DNA of 64,000 nt, taken from contig NZ_CP062788.1 in assembly GCF_025136295.1 (NCBI RefSeq), positions 4,295,588-4,359,587 of the forward strand. The letters run 5' to 3'. Position numbers and translations under genes: made by a program. Below are positions 8,219 to 17,732 of the stretch, piece after piece. The notes under the pieces were generated by a model, which saw only the letters and a list, made by a program, of their open reading frames with translations, made no database searches and had not been told where the DNA came from. Within the stretch, counting starts at the first letter, position 1, and each line of letters opens with the position of its first letter. Source of the stretch: Aestuariispira ectoiniformans (lineage in GTDB: Bacteria; Pseudomonadota; Alphaproteobacteria; UBA8366; Aestuariispiraceae).

Positions 8219-10882
8219 ATGATTAGCGGACTGCTTAAGGCCGTGTTTGGCTCCGCCAACGACCGTATTGTAAAAACTCTTTTGACGAAGGTTGAGCGGA
8301 TTAACGCTCTTGAGCCGGAATTCGAGAAGCTTTCAGACGACGCCCTCCAAGCCAAGACCGACGAGTTCCGCAAGCGCCTCGCCAATGGCGAAACAGAAGA
8401 CGATATTCTGGAAGAAGCCTTCGCCACAGTGCGCGAAGCCTCCAAACGTGTTCTTGGCATGCGCCATTTCGATGTACAGCTTGTCGGCGGCATCGTGCTG
8501 CATAACGGCCAGATCTCGGAAATGAAAACAGGTGAAGGTAAGACCCTGGTCGCCACTGCGCCGGTCTACCTGAACGCGCTCTCCGGCAAAGGCGCCCATG
8601 TGGTGACCGTCAACGACTATCTGGCCAGCCGTGACGCCAACTGGATGAGCCAGGTCTACAGCTTCCTGGGCCTGACCACGGGCATCATCGTTCCCGGCGT
8701 TGACGATATGGCGCGCAAGGAAGCCTATGCCTGTGACGTTACCTATGGCACCAACAACGAATTCGGTTTCGACTATCTGCGCGACAATCTGAAATTCTCT
8801 CTGGAACAGATGGTTCAGCGCGAGTTCAACTTTGCCATCGTCGACGAGGTCGACTCGATCCTGGTCGACGAAGCCCGGACACCGTTGATCATCTCCGGCC
8901 CGGCGGAAGATTCCTCCGAAGCCTATATCAAGGTCAACGCCGTGATCCCGCTTCTGACCGAGGAAGACTACGAGAAGGACGAAAAGGCACGCTCCGTCAC
9001 CCTGACCGAACAAGGTCAGGAACATATCGAAGAGCTGCTGAAGGAGAAAACGGACCTGCTGCAGGAAGGCGGCATGTACGACGTGCAAAACGTTTCCGTT
9101 GTCCATCACGTGAACCAGGGCCTGCGGGCGCACAAGCTGTTCACCCGTGATGTGGATTACATCGTGGACGGCGACAAGGTCGTCATCATCGACGAATTCA
9201 CCGGCCGTAAAATGGAGGGCCGTCGTTACTCCGAAGGCCTGCATCAGGCACTGGAAGCCAAGGAAGGCGTCAAAATCCAGCTGGAAAACCAGACACTGGC
9301 CTCCATCACCTTCCAGAACTATTTCCGCATGTATCCGAAACTGTCCGGCATGACCGGCACAGCCATGACCGAAGCGGCGGAATTTGAAGAGATTTACAAT
9401 CTGCAGGTCGTGGAAATCCCGACCAACCGCCCGCTTGCCCGTAAGGACTATGACGACGAGGTCTACCGGACGAGCCGCGAACGCGACAATGCGGTTATCA
9501 CCCAGATCAAGGAATGCCAGGAACGCGGCCAACCGGTGCTGGTCGGCACCGCCTCGATCGAGCGTTCGGAGGAATTGTCCGCGACGCTGAAAAAAGAGGG
9601 CATCAAACACGAAGTCCTGAACGCCCGCCAGCATGAACGCGAAGCGCATATCATTGCGGATGCAGGCGTGCCGGGTGCGGTGACGCTGGCCACCAACATG
9701 GCCGGTCGCGGCACCGATATTCAGCTTGGCGGCAACCTTGAAATGCGCATGGAGCGTGATCTCGAAGGCATTGAAGATGCTGCCCAGCGCGAGAAACGCA
9801 TCGAGGAAATCAAAGCCGAAATCGAAGCGGACAAGGCCCGGGTCATGGAGGCCGGCGGCCTTTACGTCCTGGGTACCGAACGCCATGAATCCCGGCGTAT
9901 CGACAACCAGCTTCGCGGTCGTTCCGGTCGTCAGGGCGACCCGGGCGCATCCAAATTCTACGTCAGCCTGCAAGACGATCTGATGCGTATCTTCGGGTCC
10001 GAACGCATGGATGGCATGCTGCGCAAACTGGGCCTGGAAGAAGGCGAAGCCATCGTCCACCCCTGGGTCAACAAGGCCCTTGAAAAAGCCCAGCAGAAGG
10101 TCGAGGCCCGCAACTTCGACATTCGTAAGCAGCTTCTCAAATTCGACGATGTGATGAATGACCAGCGTAAGGTCATCTTCGAACAGCGTAAGGAAATGAT
10201 GCGCAGCGACGATGTGCATGACACCGTGCTGGACATGCGTCACGACGTGATCGAAGAACTGGTCGAACGCACCATGCCCGGCAATGCCATGGCCGACCAG
10301 TGGGACATCGACTTCCTGAAAGAAGAATGCTGGCGCATCTTTGGCCTGGATCTGGATATCCATGGCTGGCTGAAGGAAGAAGGCGTTGCCAACGAGGAAA
10401 TTCACCACCGCATCACCGACGCCGTGGACCGCAAGATGGCCGAGAAGGCTGCCAACTATGGCCCGGAAATCATGCGGATGGCGGAACGCAGCCTGGTTCT
10501 GCAGCTGCTGGACAACGCCTGGAAGGACCACTTGCTGCAGCTGGACCATCTGCGTCAGGGTATTGGCCTGCGCGCCTATGCACAGCGCGACCCGCTGAAC
10601 GAATACAAGCAGGAAAGCTTCAACCTGTTCGAAGCCATGCTGCACGGCCTGCGCAGTTCCGTAACACAGGTTCTGTCCCATGTTGAACTGCAGGTCGGCA
10701 CGCCGCCGCAGGAACCGGAAGCCCCCAAAGAGGCCCAGGCCCCGACCGGTGCCGCGGCGCTGGAAGCACAGGAAAACGCGGTTGATCCGAACAACCCGGA
10801 CACCTGGGGCAAGGTTTCCCGCAATGCAGCCTGCCCCTGTGGCAGCGGCAAGAAGTTCAAACACTGCCACGGGCGCGTCTGA
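8219..10882 (+). CDS. secA: Preprotein translocase ATPase SecA
   Basis: A protein of 887 residues, full length. It shows the SecA DEAD motor (MKTGEGKT Walker A near residue 100; [20 protein letters not shown]), the helicase-2 motor ([22 protein letters not shown]), the preprotein-crosslinking and helical wing regions, and a C-terminal Zn/SecB-binding tail [14 protein letters not shown]. It drives secretory proteins through SecYEG at the inner membrane. The 258 bp upstream hold no gene. A strong terminator follows, so it is probably monocistronic. Confidence 0.98.
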   Translation: MISGLLKAVFGSANDRIVKTLLTKVERINALEPEFEKLSDDALQAKTDEFRKRLANGETEDDILEEAFATVREASKRVLGMRHFDVQLVGGIVLHNGQISEMKTGEGKTLVATAPVYLNALSGKGAHVVTVNDYLASRDANWMSQVYSFLGLTTGIIVPGVDDMARKEAYACDVTYGTNNEFGFDYLRDNLKFSLEQMVQREFNFAIVDEVDSILVDEARTPLIISGPAEDSSEAYIKVNAVIPLLTEEDYEKDEKARSVTLTEQGQEHIEELLKEKTDLLQEGGMYDVQNVSVVHHVNQGLRAHKLFTRDVDYIVDGDKVVIIDEFTGRKMEGRRYSEGLHQALEAKEGVKIQLENQTLASITFQNYFRMYPKLSGMTGTAMTEAAEFEEIYNLQVVEIPTNRPLARKDYDDEVYRTSRERDNAVITQIKECQERGQPVLVGTASIERSEELSATLKKEGIKHEVLNARQHEREAHIIADAGVPGAVTLATNMAGRGTDIQLGGNLEMRMERDLEGIEDAAQREKRIEEIKAEIEADKARVMEAGGLYVLGTERHESRRIDNQLRGRSGRQGDPGASKFYVSLQDDLMRIFGSERMDGMLRKLGLEEGEAIVHPWVNKALEKAQQKVEARNFDIRKQLLKFDDVMNDQRKVIFEQRKEMMRSDDVHDTVLDMRHDVIEELVERTMPGNAMADQWDIDFLKEECWRIFGLDLDIHGWLKEEGVANEEIHHRITDAVDRKMAEKAANYGPEIMRMAERSLVLQLLDNAWKDHLLQLDHLRQGIGLRAYAQRDPLNEYKQESFNLFEAMLHGLRSSVTQVLSHVELQVGTPPQEPEAPKEAQAPTGAAALEAQENAVDPNNPDTWGKVSRNAACPCGSGKKFKHCHGRV

Positions 10883-10914
10883 CCGACAGCACGTTACAGG
10901 CACAAACTCAAAAA

Positions 10915-10948
10915 AGGGGCGCGATGATTTTCGCGCCCCTTTTTTTAT
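10915..10948 (+). terminator. Intrinsic terminator of secA
   Basis: Stem AGGGGCGCGA (10915-10924) with TCGCGCCCCT (10931-10940), loop of six bases, then a run of T. Confidence 0.92.
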
Positions 10949-10967
10949 AGCCTCATGTAACAGGTAC

Positions 10968-10998
10968 AAAAAAGCCCGGCATATCGCCGGGCTTTTTC
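10968..10998 (-). terminator. Bidirectional terminator of the DEAD-box helicase gene
   Basis: Stem AGCCCGGC (10973-10980) with GCCGGGCT (10986-10993). A-run on one side and T-run on the other give a U tract in both directions; it serves the minus-strand helicase and backs up secA. Confidence 0.88.
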
Positions 10999-11016
10999 CT
11001 GTCTTTACGCGTACGG

Positions 11017-12402
11017 TCAGGCGATTTTACGCTTGAGCGTATCGAAACCAGCGGACGGTTTCTTACGGGCGAAAGGCTTCTTACCTTCGTCGCGTTTTCC
11101 GCCATTGCCCTTACCGGCGAAGGGCTTGCCGTCTTTACGCTCGCCAGACTTGCCGCCAAAGGGTTTTCCACCTTTACCACCGAAACCGGGTTTACCACTC
11201 TTGCCGAAGGGACGTTTGTTGCCGAATCCCTTCTTCTTGGCACCGGCAGGCTTGGCGCGCGGCGGAGCGTGATATTCATGGTCTTCGTCAACGTCAACGC
11301 GCTGTTTGATAACCTTCTCAATCATACGCAGGTGACGGACTTCGGAGAAATCGCAGAAGGACAGTGCAGTCCCTTCCGCCTTGGCGCGACCGGTCCGGCC
11401 GATACGGTGCACATAGCTTTCCGGGTCGGTCGGAATGTCATAGTTGATCACATGTGTGATATCCGGCACGTCAATGCCACGCGCGGCAACATCCGTTGCG
11501 ACCAGAACACGGTGTTTCCCGTTCCGGAAGTTGCGCAGAATCTTCTGACGCAGGAACTGCGGCTTGTCACCATGGATCGCATCCGCGCGCACACCCGCCT
11601 CACGCAGGTGGTCGGACAGGCGGTCTGCATCCATCTTGGTGCGGGTGAAGATCAGCACACGGTCCGTGCCCGGTTTTTCCAGAACATCCGCCAGCAGCGC
11701 GGATTTATTCCGGTTCAGGACAAAGCAGACCTTGTGGGTCACCTGTTTGGTAACGGAGGCTGCCGGCGCCGTTTCGATACGAACCGGGCTTGTCAGCAGG
11801 GCATTGGCGAAACGTTCCACCATCGGCGGCATCGTCGCAGAGAAGAGAATGGTCTGATGATCCGGGTGCAATGCCTTGGAGATGCGGTTGACGTCATCAA
11901 CAAAACCCATGTCCAGCATGCGGTCGGCTTCGTCCAGGATGAAGGTATCCACCATGTCGAAACGGACAGTCCCGCGCTGCACATGGTCCAGCAGGCGTCC
12001 CGGCGTTGCCACCAGAATGTCGATCCCACGCTTCAGCATCTGCATCTGCGGACGCATGGGCGCACCACCGAAAATAACGGTGTGGTTCAATTTCATCCCG
12101 CGGGAGAATTGACGGATGTTGTCGCCGATCTGCGACGCAAGCTCACGCGTCGGCGCGAGAATCAGCGCACGCGGCGTGCCCGGCATCGGGCGGCCATTAT
12201 CCGCAGCGGCCAGGCGATGCAACATCGGCAGAACGAAGGCAGCGGTCTTGCCGCCACCGGTCTGGGCAACGCCCAAAAGGTCTTTACCTTCCAGCAGTGC
12301 CGGAATGGATTCCGCCTGAATTGCAGTCGGCTCGGTAAAGCCCTGCTCGGCCACAGCCTTAACGATCGGCTCGATGAGGCCGAGTTCAGCAAAATTAGTC
12401 AC
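11017..12402 (-). CDS. rhlE: DEAD-box ATP-dependent RNA helicase, RhlE type
   Basis: A protein of 461 residues starting at GTG 12402 (AAGGA ten bases upstream). All helicase motifs are present: Q motif (GFTEPTAIQ), AQTGGGKT, PTRELASQI, ATPGRLLDH, DEAD at about residue 155, SAT, and HRIGRTGRA in the second RecA domain. From about residue 375 the tail is Gly/Lys/Phe/Arg-rich with KPFGGKSG-like repeats, typical RNA-binding tails of RhlE proteins. It probably remodels RNA in ribosome assembly or decay. The leader contains a 22-bp perfect palindrome, a possible control element. Confidence 0.94.
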   Translation of the reverse strand: MTNFAELGLIEPIVKAVAEQGFTEPTAIQAESIPALLEGKDLLGVAQTGGGKTAAFVLPMLHRLAAADNGRPMPGTPRALILAPTRELASQIGDNIRQFSRGMKLNHTVIFGGAPMRPQMQMLKRGIDILVATPGRLLDHVQRGTVRFDMVDTFILDEADRMLDMGFVDDVNRISKALHPDHQTILFSATMPPMVERFANALLTSPVRIETAPAASVTKQVTHKVCFVLNRNKSALLADVLEKPGTDRVLIFTRTKMDADRLSDHLREAGVRADAIHGDKPQFLRQKILRNFRNGKHRVLVATDVAARGIDVPDITHVINYDIPTDPESYVHRIGRTGRAKAEGTALSFCDFSEVRHLRMIEKVIKQRVDVDEDHEYHAPPRAKPAGAKKKGFGNKRPFGKSGKPGFGGKGGKPFGGKSGERKDGKPFAGKGNGGKRDEGKKPFARKKPSAGFDTLKRKIA

Positions 12403-12444
12403 TTACAAATAATCCTTTTCCTGTATGTCCCGGACGCGAAATCA

Positions 12445-12466
12445 GGCAAAGCCAATTGGCTTTGCC
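12445..12466 (-). promoter_or_regulatory. 22-bp perfect palindrome in the helicase leader
   Basis: GGCAAAGCCAATTGGCTTTG continues to CC and is a perfect inverted repeat 43 bp before the helicase start codon. As RNA it forms a 9-bp hairpin with an AAUU-type loop; as DNA it could be a dimer binding site. It may control the helicase gene. The remainder of the 291-bp gap at 12403-12693 holds no gene. Confidence 0.5.
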
Positions 12467-12693
12467 GCGCTCTTCCGGGGCCTCTTAAGCTGCACACCGG
12501 GAAAAGGAAAACGCCTGGGGCATGTTAACCGGGATATCCGTTGGATTGTTTCCCGGTTTTGCTTCCCATTACATATGGGGTCTGTTCAACGCGCTTGCCA
12601 CATTTCAACAGTCAGCCAAGCGTGATGGATGCTTCTCCTATATGCTTTTAAGCATAGGGTCAAGCAAAGCTTATCCAGGCGTCGTAATCGTGG

Positions 12694-13146
12694 TCAATCT
12701 TCGACCGGTGTCCAGATCTGTTCCTTGCAGAAAATCAGGACACAGCCTTCAACCTTCAAGGTGCCGTCTTCGAGCAGTACCATTTCCGAGCTGTAGGTCT
12801 TTCCGTCTTCCGGATTATAGATGTCACCATCCTCATAGGTTCCCTGCTTTTTGCCCGGCACGAAGCCCGTCAGCAAGGGCAGTCCGATCAGTGGACGGTC
12901 ACGAAGCCCTTCCCTCCGGTTTTTCCCGTCCAGCTTTGGCTTACCCGCGTCATCAAGGGGTTCGCGAAGCCACACGATGCGTCCGCAAACTTCCTTCCCG
13001 CATGGTTCGATAGCAACCTTGGACTTTCCACCTTTGGTTAACCAGGTCCCGTAAACATCGGTCTTTTCACCGGCCGCCATGCCGACACTGCTCGTCATAA
13101 AGGCCAAGGCACAGGCAATCCCGAGACATTTTCCCAACGTACTCAT
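12694..13146 (-). CDS. DUF2147 family secreted protein
   Basis: A protein of 150 residues. The start at ATG 13146 is chosen over 13152 because AGGGAGA then lies at proper spacing. Residues 1-25 are a signal peptide ending near GMAAG. The mature part shows the DUF2147 pattern: VYGTWLTKGGKSKVAI, CGKEVCGRIVWL, and GDIYNPEDGKTYSSEM near the end. Family members are exported lipocalin-like proteins of unknown role. Probably host chromosome, forming the left neighbour of the prophage. Confidence 0.88.
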   Translation of the reverse strand: MSTLGKCLGIACALAFMTSSVGMAAGEKTDVYGTWLTKGGKSKVAIEPCGKEVCGRIVWLREPLDDAGKPKLDGKNRREGLRDRPLIGLPLLTGFVPGKKQGTYEDGDIYNPEDGKTYSSEMVLLEDGTLKVEGCVLIFCKEQIWTPVED

Positions 13147-13161
13147 ATGCATCTCCCTATT

Positions 13162-13193
13162 CGTAATATTTCTTACACGTTATTATTATTACG
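13162..13193. promoter_or_regulatory. Inverted repeat CGTAATA/TATTACG upstream of the DUF2147 gene
   Basis: CGTAATA (13162-13168) and TATTACG (13187-13193) flank an 18-bp AT-rich spacer in the only AT-rich patch between the DUF2147 start and the prophage holin. It could be an operator. The prophage left boundary should also lie in 13153-13209. Confidence 0.3.
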
Positions 13194-13209
13194 TATAGGT
13201 AACCACGAA

Positions 13210-13590
13210 TCAATTCTTCTTCCAAAGATTGATTCCTTTTTCCGCCCCACGGCTGACGATATACCCGCCAACGCCAATCTTCAGAAGTTCCCAGAGATGG
13301 TCGGGCATCTCGGCCTTGGGCACATCGAAGATCGGTGCGATGACGTAGTTGTGGGCAACGATATAGCCAAACAAAACCATCAACATCGGGCGCCAGTTCC
13401 GCTGCAGCCAGCTTTCACCCTTGGCTTCCGCGACGACTACTTCGGCGGCTGTTTCTTCGATGCGTGCGCTGTGCTGCAACAATGTTGCCGCCAGTTCCGC
13501 CTCAACCTTATCCCGTTCCACGGTATCGGGTAGAACGCGGTCGAGCACTGTTCCCAAAAGCGGAGCGAGTAAACCAATCAAAGGGGCCAT
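13210..13590 (-). CDS. Phage holin, three-TM GTA type
   Basis: A protein of 126 residues with AAGGAGG upstream. An N-terminal hydrophobic segment (MAPLIGLLAPLLGTVLDRVL), a charged middle, then two hydrophobic segments around WRPMLMVLFGYIVAHNYVIA and LLKIGVGGYIVSRG. This matches the 3TM holin family first described for gene-transfer agents (PF11351). It permeabilises the inner membrane for the cell-wall hydrolase encoded by the neighbouring gene. Last gene of the phage operon. Confidence 0.85.
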   Translation of the reverse strand: MAPLIGLLAPLLGTVLDRVLPDTVERDKVEAELAATLLQHSARIEETAAEVVVAEAKGESWLQRNWRPMLMVLFGYIVAHNYVIAPIFDVPKAEMPDHLWELLKIGVGGYIVSRGAEKGINLWKKN

Positions 13591-13673
13591 CCATCCTCCT
13601 TCCCCGGGGCGGCATTCGCAGGTCGCGCAAAAAGTTCATGCTGCGAATGCACCACGAATACCGCCCCGCATGT

Positions 13674-14150
13674 TCATGATATGTTCTTATAAAAAAGATG
13701 ATTGCCGATTTCCGCGCAAGGGACACGCCCCGCAGCCCACCAGGGATTGAGATCAATATGATGGTAATGCGTCGCGCCGTTGGTCGGATCTTTCAGCGTA
13801 GCGTGTACGGCGCGGCGCGCCACACGAAGGCAGGTCTGAAAGGTCCGGTCGGACTTTTCGACAGCCAGAAGCTTCTCCCGGTTAGGGTCGTTCGCATTCC
13901 AACAGGAATACTGCCAGGGCATCATGCAGACTTCCTCCACGGTCGCCCCCCACCAGTGCCCCCCGCGCGCCTTGGCCTTATTCACACGATTGATAATGGT
14001 GGCGGCAACGGCTTCCTTACCACGCACGGTCTCTCCACGGGCTTCACCCCAAATTGTGCGCGCAAGAATATCGATGGCATTGTCATCCTTGGCCGGCCTC
14101 GCCGGGACACTAATCCTGTCTTTTTCTGCCGAATTACGAAACTCCGTCAT
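13674..14150 (-). CDS. Cell-wall hydrolase (SleB-like, phage endolysin)
   Basis: A protein of 158 residues. Hydrolase_2/SleB fold: LARTIWGEARGE carries the catalytic Glu near residue 37, followed by AVAATIINRV, and PWQYSCWN and GATHYHH farther on. No signal peptide, so it needs the holin to reach peptidoglycan. Its ATG overlaps the stop of the upstream membrane-protein gene (ATGA). Confidence 0.88.
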   Translation of the reverse strand: MTEFRNSAEKDRISVPARPAKDDNAIDILARTIWGEARGETVRGKEAVAATIINRVNKAKARGGHWWGATVEEVCMMPWQYSCWNANDPNREKLLAVEKSDRTFQTCLRVARRAVHATLKDPTNGATHYHHIDLNPWWAAGRVPCAEIGNHLFYKNIS

Positions 14151-14461
14151 TGCACTCTTCCTTCCCCTTTCTGTCCTGCACCAAGTTTGGCCTCAATTCT
14201 CAACAGATGATCCGTCAGCCGCCGTTCCACATCCTTCATATAGGGCATGGAGACATAGTTCTTGGCCACTTCGAGCTTGTAGGCGGCGAGGCTTTCCCGC
14301 GCTTGGGCAATGGCTGCATCCAGCCTTTTCTGCGCTTCCGCCAGGTCATAGTCATGGTCGCGCCGGTTGCGCCAAACCAACCAAAACAACCCTGCAAGAG
14401 AGGGGATTTCCACGACCGTGATCCACCAGGTCAGGCTACTCCCCTCCAGCATATGTTCCAC
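14147..14461 (-). CDS. Small membrane-anchored coiled-coil phage protein (possible lysis accessory)
   Basis: A protein of 104 residues from GTG 14461, with AAGGAG nine bases upstream. One membrane helix at about 10-30 (WWITVVEIPSLAGLFWLVW), then a long charged helix (DLAEAQKRLDAAIAQARESL) likely to form a coiled coil. The layout, one N-terminal helix plus periplasmic coil next to holin and endolysin, resembles inner-membrane spanins, but no outer-membrane partner is seen. The family was not identified. Confidence 0.6.
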   Translation of the reverse strand: MEHMLEGSSLTWWITVVEIPSLAGLFWLVWRNRRDHDYDLAEAQKRLDAAIAQARESLAAYKLEVAKNYVSMPYMKDVERRLTDHLLRIEAKLGAGQKGEGRVQ

Positions 14462-14501
14462 AGGTATTCACTCCTTTTCGTCCGCCTGCTGCCATGTCGG
14501 C

Positions 14502-16004
14502 CTACAGGTCAAAATCATAATCTGCGCGAAGCGACTGCCCCAGGCGCTGCCAGTCAGGCCGCTTGCTCATGTCATTTTGTGAGAACGCCCTATGCAGCCG
14601 AACCGGCTCGCTCAACAAACATCCGGCAACCGCATCCAGCCCGTCATCCGCTCCCGCTTGCTGGGCTCCCGGACGCCATTCCCGCATTTCCCGCAGAAAT
14701 GGGGTCTCCGCGACACTTTCATGCGCCCTGAGATTCCCTGCCGCCAGAACGGCATCGAAGGCTTCGATGATGCGTTTATCTTTCGGTTTTGTGTTGTGCC
14801 GCTCAACGACTGCAACCGATTGCCCCTGTTCTCTCAGAACCGATCGCAAAAGCCCCGGCAGAAACCGACCCACGCCATTGGTTTCCACTGTGACGGAGGG
14901 TAAACAATATTCTTTCAGAAAATCGCAGACGCCGGTGCATTGCTGCCGCGCTTCATCGGTCGGCAAGGACATGTCGACGGCAAGATAGCGAATGGCGTGC
15001 AGCCAATAACCGCCATCGCGATCTGTAAAGACACAGGCGATGACGGAACGGTCTCTCTTGCCGGATGCCCCATAGGCCGGGTCCCACCAGCAGGATGACG
15101 ACACAAGTTCCTTTCCATCCAGCAGCAAGGCCGGAACCCCATTGCGTGTCTCATGGCTCAGGGAGGTATTATAGAGGTCAATCCTGTCAGGGTTCAGGCG
15201 ACCGTCCGAATGGCTGACCGGCCGTAACAGCATCTGGCTTGAGAACTTGTTGGGACCATGTCGCCGACGGAGGTTCGCAATTGCCGCCCTGCCGTATCGC
15301 TCCGGCCAGGCCGGGCGGCCCCGATCATCGTGAATAGGGATGACAAGTCTTTCGAAACCACCCAGAAACGGCTCTTCTTCCCCGCTTTCCGGACGGGCAC
15401 AATCCGCATAGATCGTGTAATAACTGTGGGGCGTTCCTACATAAAGCTGCATCCCGCCGGGAACCAGAATATAATCAATTTCGCTCAGGCGCTGCCTCAG
15501 GTCTTCGCGTTTACCTGCTGTATCACAGGTATTGGGCACCTCGACATCATCACAAATGACAACATCCGCGCGACTGCCGGTCACGTTGGCCCCGATCCCC
15601 CGCGCCAGCATGGACGGGTCTCGCAATTCCAGAGACCGTTGCACAGTGAATCGGTCCGATGCCCATTGATCCGCCCGTTGCGGTTTCAGGCCGACGGCCA
15701 GCGGGTGCCGTTCCAGCACCCGCTTGACGTTGCGGACCATCCGGATTGCCAGCGATTGTTCCGCCGCCAGAACCAGAATTCGAAGATTGGGATTTCGCGT
15801 CAAAAGCCACGCACAAAACAGCCCCACCAGCGTAGACTTCCCGCAGGCACGAAAGGCCATGAGGAGCAGGGCCGTCTCCTGCGAGGACCACATCCTGTCC
15901 AGCCATCGCGCAATACTCTTATGCACATCCGGCGTATCCCGGCCCTGGCTGTGATTCCAGATCCACAGGAATTCAGGAAAACTGGCGCTTGGCGCAACCG
16001 TCAC
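14502..16004 (-). CDS. terL: Phage terminase large subunit
   Basis: A protein of 500 residues from GTG 16004, behind AAAGGGGG. ATPase part: Walker A-like AFRACGKST near residue 51, Walker B VVICDDVE near 149. Nuclease part: WDPAYGASGKRDRS near 310 (acidic metal ligand), VTVETNGVG, and DDGLDAVAG near 460, the usual RNase H-like Asp cluster. It would cut and pump DNA into proheads through a portal, and no portal gene is present here. Starts 4 bp after the candidate small subunit. Confidence 0.88.
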   Translation of the reverse strand: MTVAPSASFPEFLWIWNHSQGRDTPDVHKSIARWLDRMWSSQETALLLMAFRACGKSTLVGLFCAWLLTRNPNLRILVLAAEQSLAIRMVRNVKRVLERHPLAVGLKPQRADQWASDRFTVQRSLELRDPSMLARGIGANVTGSRADVVICDDVEVPNTCDTAGKREDLRQRLSEIDYILVPGGMQLYVGTPHSYYTIYADCARPESGEEEPFLGGFERLVIPIHDDRGRPAWPERYGRAAIANLRRRHGPNKFSSQMLLRPVSHSDGRLNPDRIDLYNTSLSHETRNGVPALLLDGKELVSSSCWWDPAYGASGKRDRSVIACVFTDRDGGYWLHAIRYLAVDMSLPTDEARQQCTGVCDFLKEYCLPSVTVETNGVGRFLPGLLRSVLREQGQSVAVVERHNTKPKDKRIIEAFDAVLAAGNLRAHESVAETPFLREMREWRPGAQQAGADDGLDAVAGCLLSEPVRLHRAFSQNDMSKRPDWQRLGQSLRADYDFDL

Positions 16005-16007
16005 GTT

Positions 16008-16355
16008 TTACCCCCTTTCGGTGTCCAGAGATCCAACGGCCTCCCTTGCGGCTGAAATCAGACCGTCCAGAGCGGTATCATTACCGTCGTCATCCCCATC
16101 GTCATCCGGCAGCCCGTCTGCCAGGTTCAACAGATTTTCCAGATGGGAAAGTGCTGTCTTTGCCGCGGCAAGCTGCGCTCCCTGTGCCTTGGGCTCTTCA
16201 GGCATTGGCGTAGACAGGATGCGATCATAGGCCTCAAGGGCAGCACTCAGCATCGACGGCAGTTTCTCTGCCACTTTTCGCCTGATCACCTCGGCCTTCG
16301 ACCGACGGCGGCGAGAACCTCTCCTGTTAGAGGGAAATTGACTGCGTTTTTTCAT
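16008..16355 (-). CDS. Candidate phage terminase small subunit
   Basis: A protein of 115 residues. The N-terminus is very basic (KKRSQFPSNRRGSRRRRSKA), followed by a helical middle and an Asp-rich stretch (DDDGDDDGND). Size, a basic DNA-binding start and position immediately before terL support a TerS role; no sequence family was recognised. No strong Shine-Dalgarno is visible. Confidence 0.5.
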   Translation of the reverse strand: MKKRSQFPSNRRGSRRRRSKAEVIRRKVAEKLPSMLSAALEAYDRILSTPMPEEPKAQGAQLAAAKTALSHLENLLNLADGLPDDDGDDDGNDTALDGLISAAREAVGSLDTERG

Positions 16356-16387
16356 TTTGTTTATGTTTTGTTCTTTCTGTTGTTAAA

Positions 16388-16741
16388 TTAAAGCACGTTG
16401 AGGCCTGCCGGTCGAACCGCTTTCAGTTCTTCCGGCGTGGCTGCAGCGTCGATAGCCGGATCTGCCGGAGCATCACGCAGGGCCTGTTTCCGGGACACGA
16501 TGACGGACGTGTCTGCACCGCTTTCGAGTGCCTTCATGAAATCCGCATCCAGGCCTTCTAGGGCAGGGGTGCGGACCTGACGAATTTTATCTCTCCAGAT
16601 GTCCCGCGCCTTTGCCATATCCACGTCGATGACGGGTTGGTCCGGCTTTATCCATGCTTCGCGAAAGATGCGATCGGCGGGGACCGAAACGTCAGCGGCA
16701 TTTACGGTTGCTTCAGGGGTCTTGATATAAACTTTTGTCAT
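16388..16741 (-). CDS. Phage protein, probable tail-fibre assembly chaperone
   Basis: A protein of 117 residues beginning MTKVYIKTPEA; ATG 16741 overlaps the stop of the previous gene. The body contains RQVRTPALEGLDADFMKALE and RKQALRDAPADPAIDAA, the pattern of C-terminal domains in tail-assembly chaperone-like proteins of many prophages (DUF4376-like). Position after the fibre genes fits a fibre-folding helper. The call is by resemblance, not a firm family match. Confidence 0.55.
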   Translation of the reverse strand: MTKVYIKTPEATVNAADVSVPADRIFREAWIKPDQPVIDVDMAKARDIWRDKIRQVRTPALEGLDADFMKALESGADTSVIVSRKQALRDAPADPAIDAAATPEELKAVRPAGLNVL

Positions 16742-17163
16742 GCGGCTAGTCTCCATGCGTTGCGAAATCCCCTGTCCTCAGGGATTTGATGTTTCTGACA
16801 AATATAGAATTTCAGACGGTTGGCCGTTTCGTCCTGCCAGACATGCGAAGGCACGTCCTTCCGGATCAAATATTCGATGGCCTGTTCCTCCGTCATCGGC
16901 CCGAGTGGCGGCGTTTCGTGCAGGATATGCCCGTTCAGAACATGGCCTTTCTCGTCAATCTCCAACTGGTGATAGACCTCCACCGGCGGCAGGATGCCGC
17001 CCGCCAGGGCACAGGCCATCCACTCAGGAGCCGGAACCAGCACCGCCGCCGCCTCATCCATGTCACATTCGAAAACCACCCGGTAGTCCGTTTCGACGGG
17101 AGCGAGGTTTTCCTTTGCCCAGAGAAGGCGGTCGAATAGCGGCAACTCTGAAAGTGTCGTCAT
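16738..17163 (-). CDS. Uncharacterised phage protein
   Basis: A protein of 141 residues with GGAG seven bases upstream. It contains two short acidic/aromatic segments (PVETDYRVVFECDMDEAAAV and HVLNGHILHETPPLGPMTEE) and no membrane helix. It lies between fibre accessory genes and the chaperone candidate and overlaps the latter by 4 bp, so it probably belongs to the adsorption apparatus or its assembly. No known domain recognised. Confidence 0.6.
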   Translation of the reverse strand: MTTLSELPLFDRLLWAKENLAPVETDYRVVFECDMDEAAAVLVPAPEWMACALAGGILPPVEVYHQLEIDEKGHVLNGHILHETPPLGPMTEEQAIEYLIRKDVPSHVWQDETANRLKFYICQKHQIPEDRGFRNAWRLAA

Positions 17164-17355
17164 GGGAGTTCTCCATGTGCAGCCAAACTGTTATCAGAAT
17201 TGTCGCGTCCACGTTGCCCCCGTTCAGACTGTTGAAAGGTCCGTGGCGCTCGATACATTCAAGGACACAACGTTGTTGATCTGGTCATAGTGCGCTCAGG
17301 GCTTTACGCGCCCTCCATCCACATGAAGCCCATTGATATCAAGTTGGCTTCTCAT
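17164..17355 (-). pseudogene. Decayed third copy of the fibre-accessory gene
   Basis: A good ribosome site (GGGGAG) precedes ATG 17355, but the frame reads 19 codons (MRSQLDINGLHVDGGRVKP) to TGA. In the same frame downstream lies NNVVSLNVSSATDLSTV, clearly like VVRESLNLSSMLDNGVG and AIRDSLNVSSTTDIIVG of the two intact paralogues. In another frame the 3' end reads AAHGELP then TGA, matching HNVAHGDLA of the gene at 18106. Internal stops, a frameshift and a shortened middle indicate decay. Confidence 0.65.
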
Positions 17356-17732
17356 GCGATTCTCCCCGACGTACGCATAAACACATGATTAACGTCAACA
17401 GCAGTAGCGCCGCTGTCGTCAGAAACGCGAACACGACAATTGCTCTCTGCATATCCCGTTAATGGCGTCATGCCTCGGAAGGAGGAAAGGACGCTAAAAT
17501 CTGGGGCTTGTGAATAAGCACTCGCCATAACATTTGCATAATTGCAGCCATAAAGCCCGACACCATTATCCAACATAGAAGACAAGTTCAGACTTTCTCG
17601 AACAACGGTGTTGACGCCGTCCATACACGCCCAAGCTTTAGCCGTTCCATGCACCACATAGTCAATTCCAACCTCATCCACGCCAGCAGATGACCCCGGC
17701 TTTTTCAGCTTGTTTGCTTCAATGGTACTCAT
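17352..17732 (-). CDS. Phage tail-fibre accessory protein, paralogue 1
   Basis: A protein of 126 residues. It shares with the upstream gene the pattern AKAWACMDG...VVRESLNLSSMLDNGVGLYG, a motif seen near the ends of podoviral tail-fibre proteins (KAWVNF...SFNVSSITDNGTGDYTVNF type), so it is probably a small beta-rich fibre-tip domain made as a separate protein. ATG 17732 overlaps the upstream stop. Confidence 0.65.
   Translation of the reverse strand: MSTIEANKLKKPGSSAGVDEVGIDYVVHGTAKAWACMDGVNTVVRESLNLSSMLDNGVGLYGCNYANVMASAYSQAPDFSVLSSFRGMTPLTGYAESNCRVRVSDDSGATAVDVNHVFMRTSGRIA

Noticed and set aside
8333-10969. 878-residue open frame antisense to secA
   Set aside because: It is the mirror of a highly conserved, GC-biased gene; its translation is low-complexity Phe/His/Val-rich with no domain. 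Similar antisense frames over aacS (34924-36816), pyrD (39699-40739) and dapE (26326-27558) were rejected likewise.
12522-13013. 163-residue open frame on the plus strand over the DUF2147 gene
   Set aside because: Arg/Pro/Ser-rich translation without homology; the opposite strand carries a clear DUF2147 protein with a signal peptide and Shine-Dalgarno.
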